A stretch of DNA of 64,000 bases from Oceanitalea stevensii (GTDB lineage Bacteria > Actinomycetota > Actinomycetes > Actinomycetales > Actinomycetaceae): positions 1-64,000 of the forward strand of contig NZ_JACSPO010000010.1 of the NCBI RefSeq assembly GCF_014837105.1, given 5' to 3'. The notes beneath the pieces are model-generated. The model was not told where the DNA came from, did no database searches, and was given only the letters and a program-made list of their open reading frames with translations. The translations under genes and the position numbers were made by a program. Positions 17,106-26,700 of this stretch are shown piece by piece (within the stretch, counting starts at the first letter, position 1; every line of letters begins with the position of its first letter).

Positions 17106-18449
17106 ATGAGCGACCTGCCCACCGACCCGATGGACGAGATCTTCAGCTCCGCGCGCGCGGTGATCCCCGGCGGCGTGAGCTCGCCGGTGCGCGCCTACGG
17201 CTCGGTGGGCGGGGTGCCGCGCTTCGTCGCGTCCGCGCGCGGGCCGCACATCACCGACGTCGCGGGGCGGGAGTACGTCGACCTCGTCATGTCGTGGGGG
17301 CCGGGGCTGCTCGGCCACGCCCACCCGGAGGTCGTCGACGCCGTCCAGCAGGCCGCGTCCCGCGGGCTCTCCTTCGGGGCGCCGACGGTGGCCGAGGTGG
17401 AGCTGGCCGAGGCGATCCGCGAGCGCGTGTCCCCGGCGCAGCGGGTGCGCTTCGTCTCGACCGGCACCGAGGCGACGATGACGGCGATCCGTCTCGCGCG
17501 TGGGGCGACCGGTCGCGACCTCATCGTGAAGTTCGCCGGGCACTACCACGGGCACGTCGACGCCCTGCTCGCCGCCGCCGGCTCCGGGGTGGCGACCTTC
17601 GCCATGCCGGGCTCCGCCGGCGTGACCGCGGCGACGACGGCGCAGACCATCGTGCTGCCCTACAACGACGCCCCCGCCCTCACCGAGCTCTTCGCCGCGC
17701 GTGGGCACGAGATCGCCGCGGTCATCACCGAGGCGGCGCCCGCGAACATGGGTGTCGTCCCGCCCGAGCCGGGCTTCAACGGGCTGCTGCGCCAGATGAC
17801 CGAGGCCCACGGGGCGCTGCTCATCCTCGACGAGGTGCTCACCGGCTTCCGCGTCCACCGCTCCGGCTGGTGGGGGCTCGAGCAGGCTGCCGACGGCGGG
17901 ACGCGGGCCTGGGAGCCGGACCTCGTGACCTTCGGCAAGGTCGTCGGCGGCGGGATGCCGCTCGCCGCCGTCGGCGGACGGGCCGAGCTCATGGACCTCC
18001 TCAGCCCCCTCGGCCCGGTCTACCAGGCGGGCACGCTCTCGGGGAACCCGCTGGCGACGGCGGCCGGCCTGGCCACGCTGCGCCTCGCCGACGACGCGGT
18101 GTACGCGCGGGTGGACGAGGCCGCCGGGGTCGTCGCCGACGCGGTGGGTGCCGCGCTCGACGCCGAGGGTGTCCCGCACCGGGTCCAGCGGGCGGGGAGC
18201 CTGTTCTCCGTCTTCTTCGGCGAGGCCGCCGCTGCTGCGCCGGTGCGGAGCTACGCCCAGGTCCAGGCGCAGGACGCCTTCCGCTTCCCGCCCTTCTTCC
18301 ACGCGATGCTTGACGCCGGCGTGGCCCTGCCGCCCTCGGTCTTCGAGGCGTGGTTCCTCTCCGCCGCGCACGACGACGCCGCCGTCAGCCGCGTCCTCGA
18401 CGCCCTGCCGGCCGCCGCCCGCGCCGCAGCCGCCGCCCACCCGGCGTAG
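17106..18449 (+). CDS. hemL: Glutamate-1-semialdehyde 2,1-aminomutase
   Basis: PLP enzyme that moves the amino group of glutamate-1-semialdehyde to give 5-aminolevulinate, the step directly after HemA. The 447-residue protein has [40 protein letters not shown] and the PLP lysine in [16 protein letters not shown], all family hallmarks. An RBS GAGAGG precedes the ATG. It is the last gene of hemC-D-B-L and is followed by the first 60-nt palindrome, a likely terminator. Confidence 0.95.
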   Translation: MSDLPTDPMDEIFSSARAVIPGGVSSPVRAYGSVGGVPRFVASARGPHITDVAGREYVDLVMSWGPGLLGHAHPEVVDAVQQAASRGLSFGAPTVAEVELAEAIRERVSPAQRVRFVSTGTEATMTAIRLARGATGRDLIVKFAGHYHGHVDALLAAAGSGVATFAMPGSAGVTAATTAQTIVLPYNDAPALTELFAARGHEIAAVITEAAPANMGVVPPEPGFNGLLRQMTEAHGALLILDEVLTGFRVHRSGWWGLEQAADGGTRAWEPDLVTFGKVVGGGMPLAAVGGRAELMDLLSPLGPVYQAGTLSGNPLATAAGLATLRLADDAVYARVDEAAGVVADAVGAALDAEGVPHRVQRAGSLFSVFFGEAAAAAPVRSYAQVQAQDAFRFPPFFHAMLDAGVALPPSVFEAWFLSAAHDDAAVSRVLDALPAAARAAAAAHPA

Positions 18450-18501
18450 GCGGGCGGCCAGCCCGGCCGCCCGGCCTCCGGCCGCGCCGCCCCCTCGTCC
18501 A

Positions 18502-18561
18502 CGCTGCTGAAAGCGCTCTGGGCTGCTGAGATATCAGCAGCCCAGAGCGCTTTCGGCAGCG
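18502..18561. repeat. 60-nt palindrome, family copy 1 (likely terminator)
   Basis: A 28-bp stem with one mismatch (T/C, a G-U pair in RNA) and the loop GATA. The outer end is CGCTGCTGA, the variable arm AAGCGCTCTGG, and the inner end GCTGCTGA before the loop. It lies between the convergent 3' ends of hemL and the DUF4127 gene. It belongs to a five-member family of identical length. Confidence 0.85.
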
Positions 18562-18590
18562 GGGTTCGCCCGGCACACCCCCCGCGGGGC

Positions 18591-20534
18591 TCAGGGAGCG
18601 GTTCTCCGGCGGGCGACGAGCAGGGCGGCACCGCCGAGGAGGAGCGCGCCGACGAGCCCGGCCGCTCCGAGCGTCGCGGCACCGGTCGCCGGCAGCCGGT
18701 CAGGTCCGGACGGCGACGACGCCGGCGCAGCGGGAGCGGTCGCCGCGCCGCCGCCTGCCCCGGGCTCGGCCGGGGAGGGGGTCGTCGGCGCCGCGGTGGG
18801 CTCCTCCGTCGGCGCGACCGTCGGCTCCTCCGTCGGCGCGACCGTCGGCTCCTCCGTCGGCTCCGGCTCCGGCTCGGGCGCGACCACCTGCACGTGCGGC
18901 TCGAGCTCCGTCTCGAAGAGCCGCGGCCACGGCAGGGCCACGTGCGTGGAGGAGAGCTCCCCGACCGTCGCCGGCGCCGTCCCGCGCGCGAGCTCGACCT
19001 CCTGCCCGGCGAAGTGCTCGGCGTGGAAGTCCTCGGTCAGCGGCACGAGCCGCTCGACGACGAAGGCCTCCATCACCTCGGTCTGCTCCTCGGTGAGCCC
19101 GAAGACGTTCCAGCCGCGTCCCTGCGCCTCGGCGTAGGCGGCGATCTGCACGTCGTTCTTCCACCTGTCGTCCAGGACGAAGCGGTGGAGCAGGTAGCTG
19201 ATGTGCGCCTCGGCCTGCTCGACCAGCTCCTCCACCGGGTCACCGGCGGAGCCGGCCTCCAGGTAGGACCAGCGCGCGAAGCCGTGCCCGGTCGCGATGC
19301 CCAGCGCGTTGCCCGCGGTGTTCCACGCCGAGTACGCGAGCAGGGACGCGACCTCCACCGACTCCTCGAGCCGGTCGGTCAGCGCCCGCTCGGCGCGGTT
19401 GACCTCGAGCGCGTCCAGGACGATGACGTCCTCCCCCGCCTCCTCGAGCTCGGCCACCCGCGCGACGAAGGCGTCGAGGTCGGCCGCCCGGTCGCCGTCG
19501 TCGTCGGACGGGGTGTTGACCATGAGCCAGATGTCCGGGTCCTGCGCCACGACCGTCCCGCCGGCCGCGACGACGTGCCGCTCGACGTTCTCCGCGTAGG
19601 TCGTGTCCTCGAAGGGCGCGACCCACTCCGAGCCGTCGATGCCTGAGTACTCGACCGCCACCGCAGGGCTGGTCCCGTTGAGCTGCTGGACGAAGCGGCT
19701 CACGAGCGTCGCGTCGACCTCGTCGGCGCCCGGGAAGATCTGCACCGTGTCCTGCACGCCGAGCTCCTCGACGAGCGCCCGGAGCTGCTCCCGCTCCGCC
19801 CGGTGGAGGCCGTGGGGCGCGGCGTCGTCCTGCGCGAGGACCAGGTGGTCGACGACGCCGTCGGCGGCCCACTCGACGAGCATCCGGTTGACCTCGTGGT
19901 TGCGCTCGCGCGCGGCCACGTAGTCGGCGAGGACGTCGTCGGGGATCTGCGCACGGATGGCCTCGAGGTCGTCGCGCAGCTCCTCCTCCCCGAGGTTCTC
20001 CACCCGGTCGGTGAGGATCGCCCACTGCTGGATGAGCGTGTAGTACAGCTCCGCGTTCTCCCCCAGGGCCGACAGCGCGAGCCGCTGGATCGTGTCGTAG
20101 ACGTAGATCGGCGTGCCCGGGTTCTGCTCGCGCAGCTCCTGGAGCACCGAGACCCGCTCGCGGGCCTCCTCCGCCGTCGCCGCGACGCCGGTGCGCGAGG
20201 CGATGAGCCCGCCGTAGGCGAGCATGCTCACCGACACGACGTAGCCGTCTGCGTCGTCCTGCTCGAGCAGCCACTGCCCGACGGAGTCACCGTCACCGGG
20301 CGTGGTGAAGGTGCCGACGAGCTCCTCGGGCGGCAGGACGACGTCGACGTCGGCGGTGGCCGCCGTCATCGTCGGGAAGTAGACGTTGGCGGGCCGGTCG
20401 TCGAGCGGGACGACGACGAGCTGGGGGTCGTCGTCGGCCACGTCGGCGGCGGCAGGGCTGGCGAGCGCGCCCGTCGCGAGAGCAGCGGCGGCGAGCACGG
20501 CGACGGCGGAGCGTCGGGTGGGTCGGTCAGTCAT
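18591..20534 (-). CDS. Surface-anchored DUF4127 protein
   Basis: A 647-residue secreted protein. A signal peptide covers about residues 1-31 (ALASPAAADVA). The body matches DUF4127: VVVPLDDRPANVYFPTM, DGYVVSVSMLAYGGLIASR, IYVYDTIQRLALS, and VLAQDDAAPHGLHRAEREQL. A stalk of PTEEPTVA repeats follows, then LPATG (614-618), a hydrophobic helix and Arg-rich tail, so sortase anchoring is expected. The DUF4127 biochemistry is unknown to me; its gene is often near sugar-uptake genes, as here (inference). It is transcribed in the same direction as the ABC transporter upstream, with palindrome copy 2 between them. Confidence 0.85.
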   Translation of the reverse strand: MTDRPTRRSAVAVLAAAALATGALASPAAADVADDDPQLVVVPLDDRPANVYFPTMTAATADVDVVLPPEELVGTFTTPGDGDSVGQWLLEQDDADGYVVSVSMLAYGGLIASRTGVAATAEEARERVSVLQELREQNPGTPIYVYDTIQRLALSALGENAELYYTLIQQWAILTDRVENLGEEELRDDLEAIRAQIPDDVLADYVAARERNHEVNRMLVEWAADGVVDHLVLAQDDAAPHGLHRAEREQLRALVEELGVQDTVQIFPGADEVDATLVSRFVQQLNGTSPAVAVEYSGIDGSEWVAPFEDTTYAENVERHVVAAGGTVVAQDPDIWLMVNTPSDDDGDRAADLDAFVARVAELEEAGEDVIVLDALEVNRAERALTDRLEESVEVASLLAYSAWNTAGNALGIATGHGFARWSYLEAGSAGDPVEELVEQAEAHISYLLHRFVLDDRWKNDVQIAAYAEAQGRGWNVFGLTEEQTEVMEAFVVERLVPLTEDFHAEHFAGQEVELARGTAPATVGELSSTHVALPWPRLFETELEPHVQVVAPEPEPEPTEEPTVAPTEEPTVAPTEEPTAAPTTPSPAEPGAGGGAATAPAAPASSPSGPDRLPATGAATLGAAGLVGALLLGGAALLVARRRTAP

Positions 20535-20607
20535 GGGTCCTCACAGCGTCGTGACGTGAACATGGGCGGGGGTGGGAGCCCGGCTCCCGGCGCCTGCCGC
20601 TCGTCCG

Positions 20608-20667
20608 CGCTGCTGATACTGCGCCGGGAGGCTGATGCTTCAGCCGCGGGAAGCAGTATCAGCAGCG
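20608..20667. repeat. 60-nt palindrome, family copy 2 (with internal loop)
   Basis: Same length and ends as the other copies: CGCTGCTGATACTGC pairs over 15 bp with the 3' end, and GCTGA/TCAGC pair around the loop TGCT. The intervening 8 nt (GCCGGGAG against CGCGGGAA) do not pair, unlike in the other four. It sits downstream of the sugar ABC operon and upstream of the DUF4127 gene. Confidence 0.8.
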
Positions 20668-20697
20668 GGGGTGCGGGGCCGAGGCGAGGGCCGCGCC

Positions 20698-21612
20698 TCA
20701 GCCCTTGAGGCCGGTCTGGGCCAGGCCCTGGATGAACTGGCGCTGGGCGAAGATGAACACGACGAGCACAGGCACGACCGTGAGGGTCGTCGCCGCGAGC
20801 TGGACGTTCCAGATCGGCCCGCCGTACGCGTCGACGTACTGCGTCAGCGCCTGCGGCAGCGTGAAGTTCTCCCGGCTGGAGAGGAAGACGATCGGCTCGA
20901 GGTACATGTTCCAGGACTTGAGGAACATGAAGATCGCGACCGAGGCGACCGCCGGGCGGGCGAGCGGGAAGGCGATCCGCCAGAAGATCCCGAAGCGGCT
21001 CAGCCCGTCCATGCGGCCGGCCTCCTCCAGCTCCCCCGGCAGCGCGAGGAAGAACTGCCGCATGATGAAGGTCGCGAGCACGCTCGGCGCCCCGAGGATC
21101 GGGATGAGCACGAGCGGCCAGTGCGTGTCGATGAGCCCGACGGAGTTGACCATCCGGAACAGCGGCACGATCGTCACCTCGATCGGCACGAGCAGCCCCA
21201 CGAGCACGAGGACGAACAGCACGTTCGCCCCCGGGAACTTCACCCGCGCGAAGGCGTAGCCCGCCATCGAGGAGAACAGGATCGTCCCCAGGGTGACGAG
21301 CACCGCGATGTACAGGCTGTTCCAGTACTGCTGCGCGAAGGGCTGCAGCTCGAAGACCTGCCGGTAGGGCTCGAGCGAGGGGCTGGCGGGCCACAGGGTG
21401 GGCGGCACGCGCAGGATCTCGCTCGTCGTCTTCATGCTCGACGTCGCCATCCACCACGTGGGGAAGAGGAAGGGGACGCACGCGAGCGCCATGACGACGA
21501 CGAGCACCCAGCGCCAGGGGCGGCGTCGGGCCTGCCGAGGTCGCGGCGTCGTGTCGGGCGGGGGCGTGAAGGTCGTCTCCCCGACGGCCTTGTCGACCAG
21601 GTCAGACTTCAT
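20698..21612 (-). CDS. Carbohydrate ABC transporter permease, MalG type
   Basis: A 304-residue inner-membrane permease of the CUT1 sugar family with six hydrophobic helices. The EAA loop reads LEEAGRMDGLSRFGIFWRIAFPLARP, the coupling site for the ATPase. The N-terminal tail is proline-rich (FTPPPDTTPRPR). ATG 21612 lies 11 nt inside the preceding permease gene. It pairs with the permease at 21602-22522 and the binding protein at 22522-23811. No ATPase gene is present; a shared MsiK-like ATPase elsewhere is the usual actinobacterial solution (inference). Confidence 0.9.
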   Translation of the reverse strand: MKSDLVDKAVGETTFTPPPDTTPRPRQARRRPWRWVLVVVMALACVPFLFPTWWMATSSMKTTSEILRVPPTLWPASPSLEPYRQVFELQPFAQQYWNSLYIAVLVTLGTILFSSMAGYAFARVKFPGANVLFVLVLVGLLVPIEVTIVPLFRMVNSVGLIDTHWPLVLIPILGAPSVLATFIMRQFFLALPGELEEAGRMDGLSRFGIFWRIAFPLARPAVASVAIFMFLKSWNMYLEPIVFLSSRENFTLPQALTQYVDAYGGPIWNVQLAATTLTVVPVLVVFIFAQRQFIQGLAQTGLKG

Positions 21613-22522
21613 GGAACACCCACCGCTTTCTCGTCTGCCACTGCACGAGCGTGAGGGCGAGGACGATGACGAACAGGAGGACGGCGACGGCGCTCGCGTA
21701 GCCGAACTGGTTGAACTCGAAGGCCTGGCGGTAGAGGTAGTAGACGAGCACCGTCGTCGTGTTCCCCGGCCCACCCTTGGTGAGGACGTCGATGAGCGCG
21801 AAGGTCTCCAGCGAGCCGACGATCGTGAGGATCGAGACGAGCAGCAGCGTCGGGGAGATCATCGGCAGGACGATCGAGCGGAAGCGCCGCCACGGGCCCG
21901 CGCCGTCGAGCGTCGCGGCCTCCTGGATCTCCTCCGGCACGCCCTGGAGGGCGGCGAGGAACAGGATCATGTTGAGGCCGACGTTCTTGAAGACCTGGAC
22001 GACGACGACGGCGACCATCGCCGTCACGCTGCCCCGCAGCCAGTTCGGACCGTCGATCCCCAGGCCGTCGAGGAAGGAGTTGATCCCGCCGTCGGCCTGG
22101 AGGAGGAAGCCCCACACGATCGTCCACGCGACGAGCGAGACGACGACCGGGGAGAAGAACGCGACCCGGAAGAAGGTCGTCCCCGGCAGCTTCTGGTTGA
22201 GGAGCACCGCGAGCCCCAGCGCCAGGCTGATGTTGAGGACGACGACGCCGACGGAGAACCACAGGCTCGCGACGAGCGAGTCGTGCAGGGCGGAGTCCTG
22301 CAGCATCCGCTCGTAGTTGGCGGCACCGGCAAAGGTGAAGGTGTTCGCCAGGACGTTCCACTCGTGCAGCGAGTACCAGATCACGGCGATGAGCGGCCCG
22401 ACGACGAACAGGAGACTGCCCGCGATGACGGGGGCGGTGAAGGCGTAGCCCCAGGCGGCGTCACGCCGCCGCCAGGCGGACCGGCGCTGCCGGCCCGCCT
22501 GGGTGCTGGTGAGTGCGGCCAT
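21602..22522 (-). CDS. Carbohydrate ABC transporter permease, MalF type
   Basis: A 306-residue permease, the partner of the MalG-type subunit. The first helix (YAFTAPVIAGSLLFVVGPLIAVIWYSL) is typical of UgpA/LacF subunits, and the EAA loop reads IQEAATLDGAGPWRRFRSIVLPMISP. Its start overlaps the stop of the binding-protein gene by one base (TGATG), indicating coupling. Basic residues fill the short N-terminal tail. Confidence 0.9.
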   Translation of the reverse strand: MAALTSTQAGRQRRSAWRRRDAAWGYAFTAPVIAGSLLFVVGPLIAVIWYSLHEWNVLANTFTFAGAANYERMLQDSALHDSLVASLWFSVGVVVLNISLALGLAVLLNQKLPGTTFFRVAFFSPVVVSLVAWTIVWGFLLQADGGINSFLDGLGIDGPNWLRGSVTAMVAVVVVQVFKNVGLNMILFLAALQGVPEEIQEAATLDGAGPWRRFRSIVLPMISPTLLLVSILTIVGSLETFALIDVLTKGGPGNTTTVLVYYLYRQAFEFNQFGYASAVAVLLFVIVLALTLVQWQTRKRWVFHEV

Positions 22523-23811
22523 CAGTTCTCGAGGAGCGGTTCGATGGCCGAGCAGACGTTGCCGAGCACGGCCTCGACGTCGGCCCCCGGGTTCCACATC
22601 TCGTCGAGGGCGCCGCGGACGGCGGTGTCGAGCTGGGCGAAGTTCCGGTGGGCCGGCTTCACCTGGGCGTCGACGATGCTGCTGATGACGGCGGTCTCGA
22701 GCTGCTCGGGCGACAGGAGCGGGTTGGCGTCGCCGAGGACCTCGGTGGTGAGGAGGGACTCGCGCGGCGGCGGGAAGTAGGCGGCGAGCTTCTCGGCGCT
22801 CTCCGGGCTGGTGAAGTAGGCGAGGAAGTCCGCGGCGATCTCGGGGTTGTCCGCGTTGGCGAGGACGCCGATCCCGGCCTGGCCGATGACGTTCTGCTGA
22901 CCGGCGGGGCCGGCGGGCAGCGGGACGACGTCCCACTCGAAGGAGCCGTCGAGGGAGGCGGCCCGGGAGATCTGGGTGATCGTCATCGTCACGTCACCGG
23001 CGAAGAAGTCGCTGCTCGTGCCGGGGCCGGGCATGGCGCCCTGCGCGAAGGCGGCGTCGTGGAACCACGTCATCGCCTCGACCATCTCGGGGTCGGTGAA
23101 GGTGCACTGGGTGCCGTCCTCGGACCACGGCGCGGCGTCCCAGCCGCCCCAGACCGTCGCGAGGTTGCCCCAGCCGGCGTAGTCGAAGTCGCGCACGACC
23201 ATCCCGGCGCCGCCGAGCTCCTCGGCGCTCGCCGCGGAGATGTCGCGGGCGGCGTCGTAGCTCCACTCCCCCGCGGCGAGCAGGTCGGCCGGGTCGTCCT
23301 GGCCGGACTCCGCGATGCGGTCGGTGTTGACGAACATGACGAACGGGGAGTTGGAGAAGGGGTAGGCGTAGAGGCCCTCGCCGTCGGACCACAGGCCGGT
23401 CGCGGACTCGAGGAGGTCGTCGTACGCGTAGCCCTCCGTGCCCTCGAGGGTGGGCCGGATGTCGGTGAGCGCGCCGCTCTCGACGAACTCGGGCGCCGAG
23501 CTCTCGAAGATCCAGGCGAGGTCGGGGGCGTTGCCGCCGGCCAGCTGGGTGGTGAGCGTCGTCGTGTAGTCCTCGAAGGGCAGCGCCTCGAAGGTCACGC
23601 TCGCGACGGTGTCGGGGTTCGCCTCGACGTAGTCGGCGGCGATCTCGTCGAAGAGCGCCAGCTGGCTCTCGTCGGCGGTCCACACGGTCATGCGCAGGTC
23701 GACGGGCGAGTCCGGGGTGGCGGCCTCGCCGTCGTCGGCGCTGCCGCAGGCAGCGAGGGAGCCGACGACGAGGACGGCGAGAGCAGGGACCAGAGTTCGA
23801 CGGTGAACCAT
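22522..23811 (-). CDS. Sugar-binding lipoprotein of ABC transporter
   Basis: A 429-residue extracellular solute-binding protein of the MalE-like family 1. The lipobox LAAC places the lipidated Cys22 after a short signal peptide. It contains the strand-rich start VDLRMTVWTADESQLALFDEIAADY and the signature region GNAPDLAWIFESSAPEF and GLYAYPFSNSPFVMFVN. The start is fixed by the strong RBS GAAGGAGAG just upstream. Tryptophan- and tyrosine-rich stretches near 210-260 may line the sugar site; the ligand cannot be named. Confidence 0.9.
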   Translation of the reverse strand: MVHRRTLVPALAVLVVGSLAACGSADDGEAATPDSPVDLRMTVWTADESQLALFDEIAADYVEANPDTVASVTFEALPFEDYTTTLTTQLAGGNAPDLAWIFESSAPEFVESGALTDIRPTLEGTEGYAYDDLLESATGLWSDGEGLYAYPFSNSPFVMFVNTDRIAESGQDDPADLLAAGEWSYDAARDISAASAEELGGAGMVVRDFDYAGWGNLATVWGGWDAAPWSEDGTQCTFTDPEMVEAMTWFHDAAFAQGAMPGPGTSSDFFAGDVTMTITQISRAASLDGSFEWDVVPLPAGPAGQQNVIGQAGIGVLANADNPEIAADFLAYFTSPESAEKLAAYFPPPRESLLTTEVLGDANPLLSPEQLETAVISSIVDAQVKPAHRNFAQLDTAVRGALDEMWNPGADVEAVLGNVCSAIEPLLEN

Positions 23812-23878
23812 CTTCTCTCCTTCTTTCGGGGTGGTGCCGAGCGCCGAGCGGCGCGTGGACAGGTGGAGGGGGGCCGGG

Positions 23879-25492
23879 TCAGTAGCCATAGACGCCGTCC
23901 GGCCAGTGGAGCTCGACGCCGTCGGCGAGGAGGCGCGAGCGCAGCTGGTCCACGAGGGCGGGGTCGCCGTGGACCTGGTGCGGGGTGGTGCGGTCGGTGA
24001 TCGACGTCGCCGCGAGCACGCCCGCGACCTCGCCGATGTTCCACTCGACCGGGTGCAGCCGGTAGCAGCCGTTGGTGATGTGGGTGGTGCCGATGTTCTT
24101 CGCCGCCGCGAGCAGGTTGGTCATCCGCTGCGGGACGAGCGCGCCGAGGGGGATCTCGAAGGGCGCGGAGCCGACGTCGATGTAGTTGTCGCCGCCGGTG
24201 GAGGGGTGCAGGTCGATGCGGTACATGCCCACGCCGACGCTGTCGGCGTAGCGGCGCGAGCCGGCGTCGCCGCGGACGGCGAGGGAGACGTCCTGCTCGC
24301 GGATCGTCTCGAGCGCACGGATGCGGCGCCCCTCGCGGTGGTAGGGCGCCATCGCCAGGCCGTCCTCGGTGCCCATGACGTCCGGGCGCAGGCGCAGGCC
24401 GGGCCAGCCGGCCCCGCCGTCGGGGCGCGGGGCCTCGGTCTGCATCCAGTAGACCATCGAGAGGCTGAGCTGGCGGGCGTCCTCGAGGCGGGCGGCGGCG
24501 ACGTCCTCGGGAACGTCGATGACCGGTCCCTCGAAGTAGTCGATGCTCGGCCAGTTCACGAGCGTGATGTCGCTGGGGTAGGTGCCCGGCTCGAAGAGGT
24601 CCTTCGCCGCGATGCGGCGGAAGGTCCACAGGTTGCCGTCGCCGGGGTTGAGGCTCTGGTCGGCGAAGACGGACAGCGGCTCGTCGCCCGGGTTGGGCTC
24701 GAAGTGCCGCTCGGTGATCTCCAGCGTCCGCGGGTGCGGCGCCGTCCAGCTGAGGAGGTTCCCGCCCCAGAAGTCGGGACGGACCGAGCGCCAGTGGTCG
24801 TACTGGGCGGGGCGCTCGATCGTGTGGTCCTCCCCCGCGATGTGGTCGACGGCGAAGCAGACCGAGACGGCCTGGATGTTCTCCGGCTGCGCCTCGACCG
24901 GGGCGCTGGGCTCCCCGGTCTCGGCGGAGGACTCGAAGCCGGTGACGTACTCGGTGCCGGACAGCGGCAGGAGGTCACCGGTCTCGGTCGCGTCCAGGAC
25001 GTAGTCGGCACCGACGGTCGTGCGCTCACCCGTGCGGAGGTCCTCGAGGGTGACGGAGCGGATCGTGTCCCCGTCGGTCTCGCAGGCGACGGGACGGCGG
25101 TGCATGAGAACGCGCAGCCGGCCGCTGGAGACGTAGGGGGCGAGCATCTCGTCGATGACGGCGACGGCGACGCGGGGCTCGTGGCACAGCTTGCTCACCC
25201 AGCCGGCGCCCGGGTTGAGGTCGCTCTTGCGGCGCGCGGCCTCCTTGAGCGGGTAGCTGCGGCGGTAGTAGTCACGGATGCCGTCGCGGAAGCGGCGGTA
25301 GGACGCGGTGCAGCCGAAGTCCTCGATCCACGGGTGCTCGTCCGGCGGGACGGCCTGCGAGGTCGACTGGCCACCGAGCCAGCCGAACTCCTCGGTGAGG
25401 ACGACGGTTGCGCCGTGGCGCAGCGCGCCGAGCGCGCCCGCCACCCCGCCGAGTCCTCCGCCGACGACGAGGACCTGGGTGCGTAGTTCCAC
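23879..25492 (-). CDS. FAD-dependent oxidoreductase of the carbohydrate locus
   Basis: A 537-residue FAD_oxidored-type protein. The N-terminal dinucleotide motif is VLVVGGGLGGVAGALGALRHG, followed by EFGWLGGQSTSQAVPPDEHPW and DYVLDATETGDLLPL, typical of this family. The C-terminal part has the second FAD contact NLLAAAKNIGTTHITNGCYRLHPVEWNIGEVAG. There is no signal peptide, so it acts in the cytoplasm. It lies between lacI and the sugar-binding lipoprotein in the same operon, suggesting oxidation of an imported sugar or a derivative (inference). Relatives are common in polysaccharide-use loci, but I know of no assigned substrate. Confidence 0.8.
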   Translation of the reverse strand: MELRTQVLVVGGGLGGVAGALGALRHGATVVLTEEFGWLGGQSTSQAVPPDEHPWIEDFGCTASYRRFRDGIRDYYRRSYPLKEAARRKSDLNPGAGWVSKLCHEPRVAVAVIDEMLAPYVSSGRLRVLMHRRPVACETDGDTIRSVTLEDLRTGERTTVGADYVLDATETGDLLPLSGTEYVTGFESSAETGEPSAPVEAQPENIQAVSVCFAVDHIAGEDHTIERPAQYDHWRSVRPDFWGGNLLSWTAPHPRTLEITERHFEPNPGDEPLSVFADQSLNPGDGNLWTFRRIAAKDLFEPGTYPSDITLVNWPSIDYFEGPVIDVPEDVAAARLEDARQLSLSMVYWMQTEAPRPDGGAGWPGLRLRPDVMGTEDGLAMAPYHREGRRIRALETIREQDVSLAVRGDAGSRRYADSVGVGMYRIDLHPSTGGDNYIDVGSAPFEIPLGALVPQRMTNLLAAAKNIGTTHITNGCYRLHPVEWNIGEVAGVLAATSITDRTTPHQVHGDPALVDQLRSRLLADGVELHWPDGVYGY

Positions 25493-25524
25493 CAGTTGTG
25501 CCTTTCTTCTGGCCGGGTGACCGG

Positions 25525-26562
25525 CTACTGACGCGGGGCGACGGTCGCCCCGGGGACGAGGGTGCAGGGGATGCTCACCTGGAGGTCGCCGCCCGCGGCC
25601 GCGTCGGCCGTGAGCTGGCGCAGGACGATGCGCAGGGCGTGGGCGCCCATCTCCCAGCGCGGGATGAGGAAGCCGCTCCAGTCGACGTCCTCGCCGTTGG
25701 GTCGCTCCGGGTCCCCCAGCCGGGCGATCGACAGGTCGCGGGGGACGTCCAGGCCGCGGGCCATGGCGGCGCGGCGCAGCGGGGCGGCGAGGTCGGAGGT
25801 GACGAGCGCGGCGGTGACGCCCGCGCCCTGGAGGGTGTCGAGGAAGGCACCGGACTCGAGGTCCGGGGCGTCGAAGGTGACCGGCTGGAGCCCGGTGGCG
25901 GTCATCGCCTCGCGGTAGCCGCGGGAGCGGTCCTCGATCGACTCGTGGCCGGTGAACTCGTTGACGAGGACGATGCGCTCGTGGCCGAGGTCCACGAGGC
26001 GCTCGACGACGGCGCGGGTGGCCTCGCCGTAGGCGGCGGCCGCGTAGGGCGCCTGGCCCTCGGGAGCCTCGCGGCGACCGACGAACGCAAAGGGGAAGTC
26101 CTGGCGCAAGAGCTCGGCGAGGTCCTCGGGGTAGCTGCGGCGCCCGAGGAGGACGCAGCCGTCGGCCACCCGCAGCCGGCCGACGCGGCCGGTGGAGAGG
26201 AGGCTCTTGCCGGAGCGGCCGGACATCGAGGTGAACATGAGGAGGTCGACGCCGGAGCGCTCGGCCTCGTCCTCGATCCCCTCGAGGAAGGGGTAGTAGA
26301 AGTCGCCGCCCGAGTGCGGGAAGACGGGCTCGTAGGTGTAGACGCCGATGATCGAGCTGCGGCCGCCCGCGAGCAGCTGCGCGCTGGGGTTGGCGGAGTA
26401 GCCGGTGACGGCGATCGCCTCGAGGACGCGCTCGCGCACCTCGGCGCTGACCCGGCGCTGGGCCGCGCCGGTGCCGTTGAGCACCATCGACACGGTCGTC
26501 TGACTGACGCCCGCGAGGCGTGCGACGTCTGCCTGCGTCGCGCGCCGTCCCTTGACCACCAT
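25525..26562 (-). CDS. LacI-family repressor of the carbohydrate locus
   Basis: A 345-residue regulator with the LacI HTH at the N-terminus (TQADVARLAGVSQTTVSMVLNG) and hinge VTGYSANPSAQLLAGG, followed by a periplasmic-binding-fold effector domain. ATG 26562 is the family start. It is the first gene of the operon with the oxidoreductase and transporter, and is divergent from the secreted propeller protein. Two GTTTTGCGTA-type operators lie in the 227-bp gap, one overlapping its own -10, so it is autoregulated and probably controls both directions. Confidence 0.9.
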   Translation of the reverse strand: MVVKGRRATQADVARLAGVSQTTVSMVLNGTGAAQRRVSAEVRERVLEAIAVTGYSANPSAQLLAGGRSSIIGVYTYEPVFPHSGGDFYYPFLEGIEDEAERSGVDLLMFTSMSGRSGKSLLSTGRVGRLRVADGCVLLGRRSYPEDLAELLRQDFPFAFVGRREAPEGQAPYAAAAYGEATRAVVERLVDLGHERIVLVNEFTGHESIEDRSRGYREAMTATGLQPVTFDAPDLESGAFLDTLQGAGVTAALVTSDLAAPLRRAAMARGLDVPRDLSIARLGDPERPNGEDVDWSGFLIPRWEMGAHALRIVLRQLTADAAAGGDLQVSIPCTLVPGATVAPRQ

Positions 26563-26599
26563 CGTTGTCCCCTTCGACCGAGTGGGCCTAGAGAAGCGG

Positions 26600-26637
26600 G
26601 TTTTGCGTAAAACTACAACCACCGGCATTTACGTCAA
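26600..26637 (-). promoter_or_regulatory. lacI-operon promoter with operator O1
   Basis: On the minus strand TTGACG (26632-26637) and TAGTTT (26610-26615) form a -35/-10 pair with 16-nt spacing. The LacI-type operator GTTTTGCGTAAAAC (26600-26613) is a near-perfect palindrome around CG and overlaps the -10, so the repressor would block polymerase directly. Confidence 0.65.
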
Positions 26638-26700
26638 GTCATGCGCATAACTGGGCGGCACATGGTGCGGCAAGGCCTAACTGGGCGCCCAACCCTTGTC

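Noticed and set aside
20681..20700. Possible tRNA-like or rRNA-like stretch near 20.7 kb
   Set aside because: No cloverleaf or conserved T-arm sequence was found; the region is the 3' end of a permease gene and the palindrome flank.
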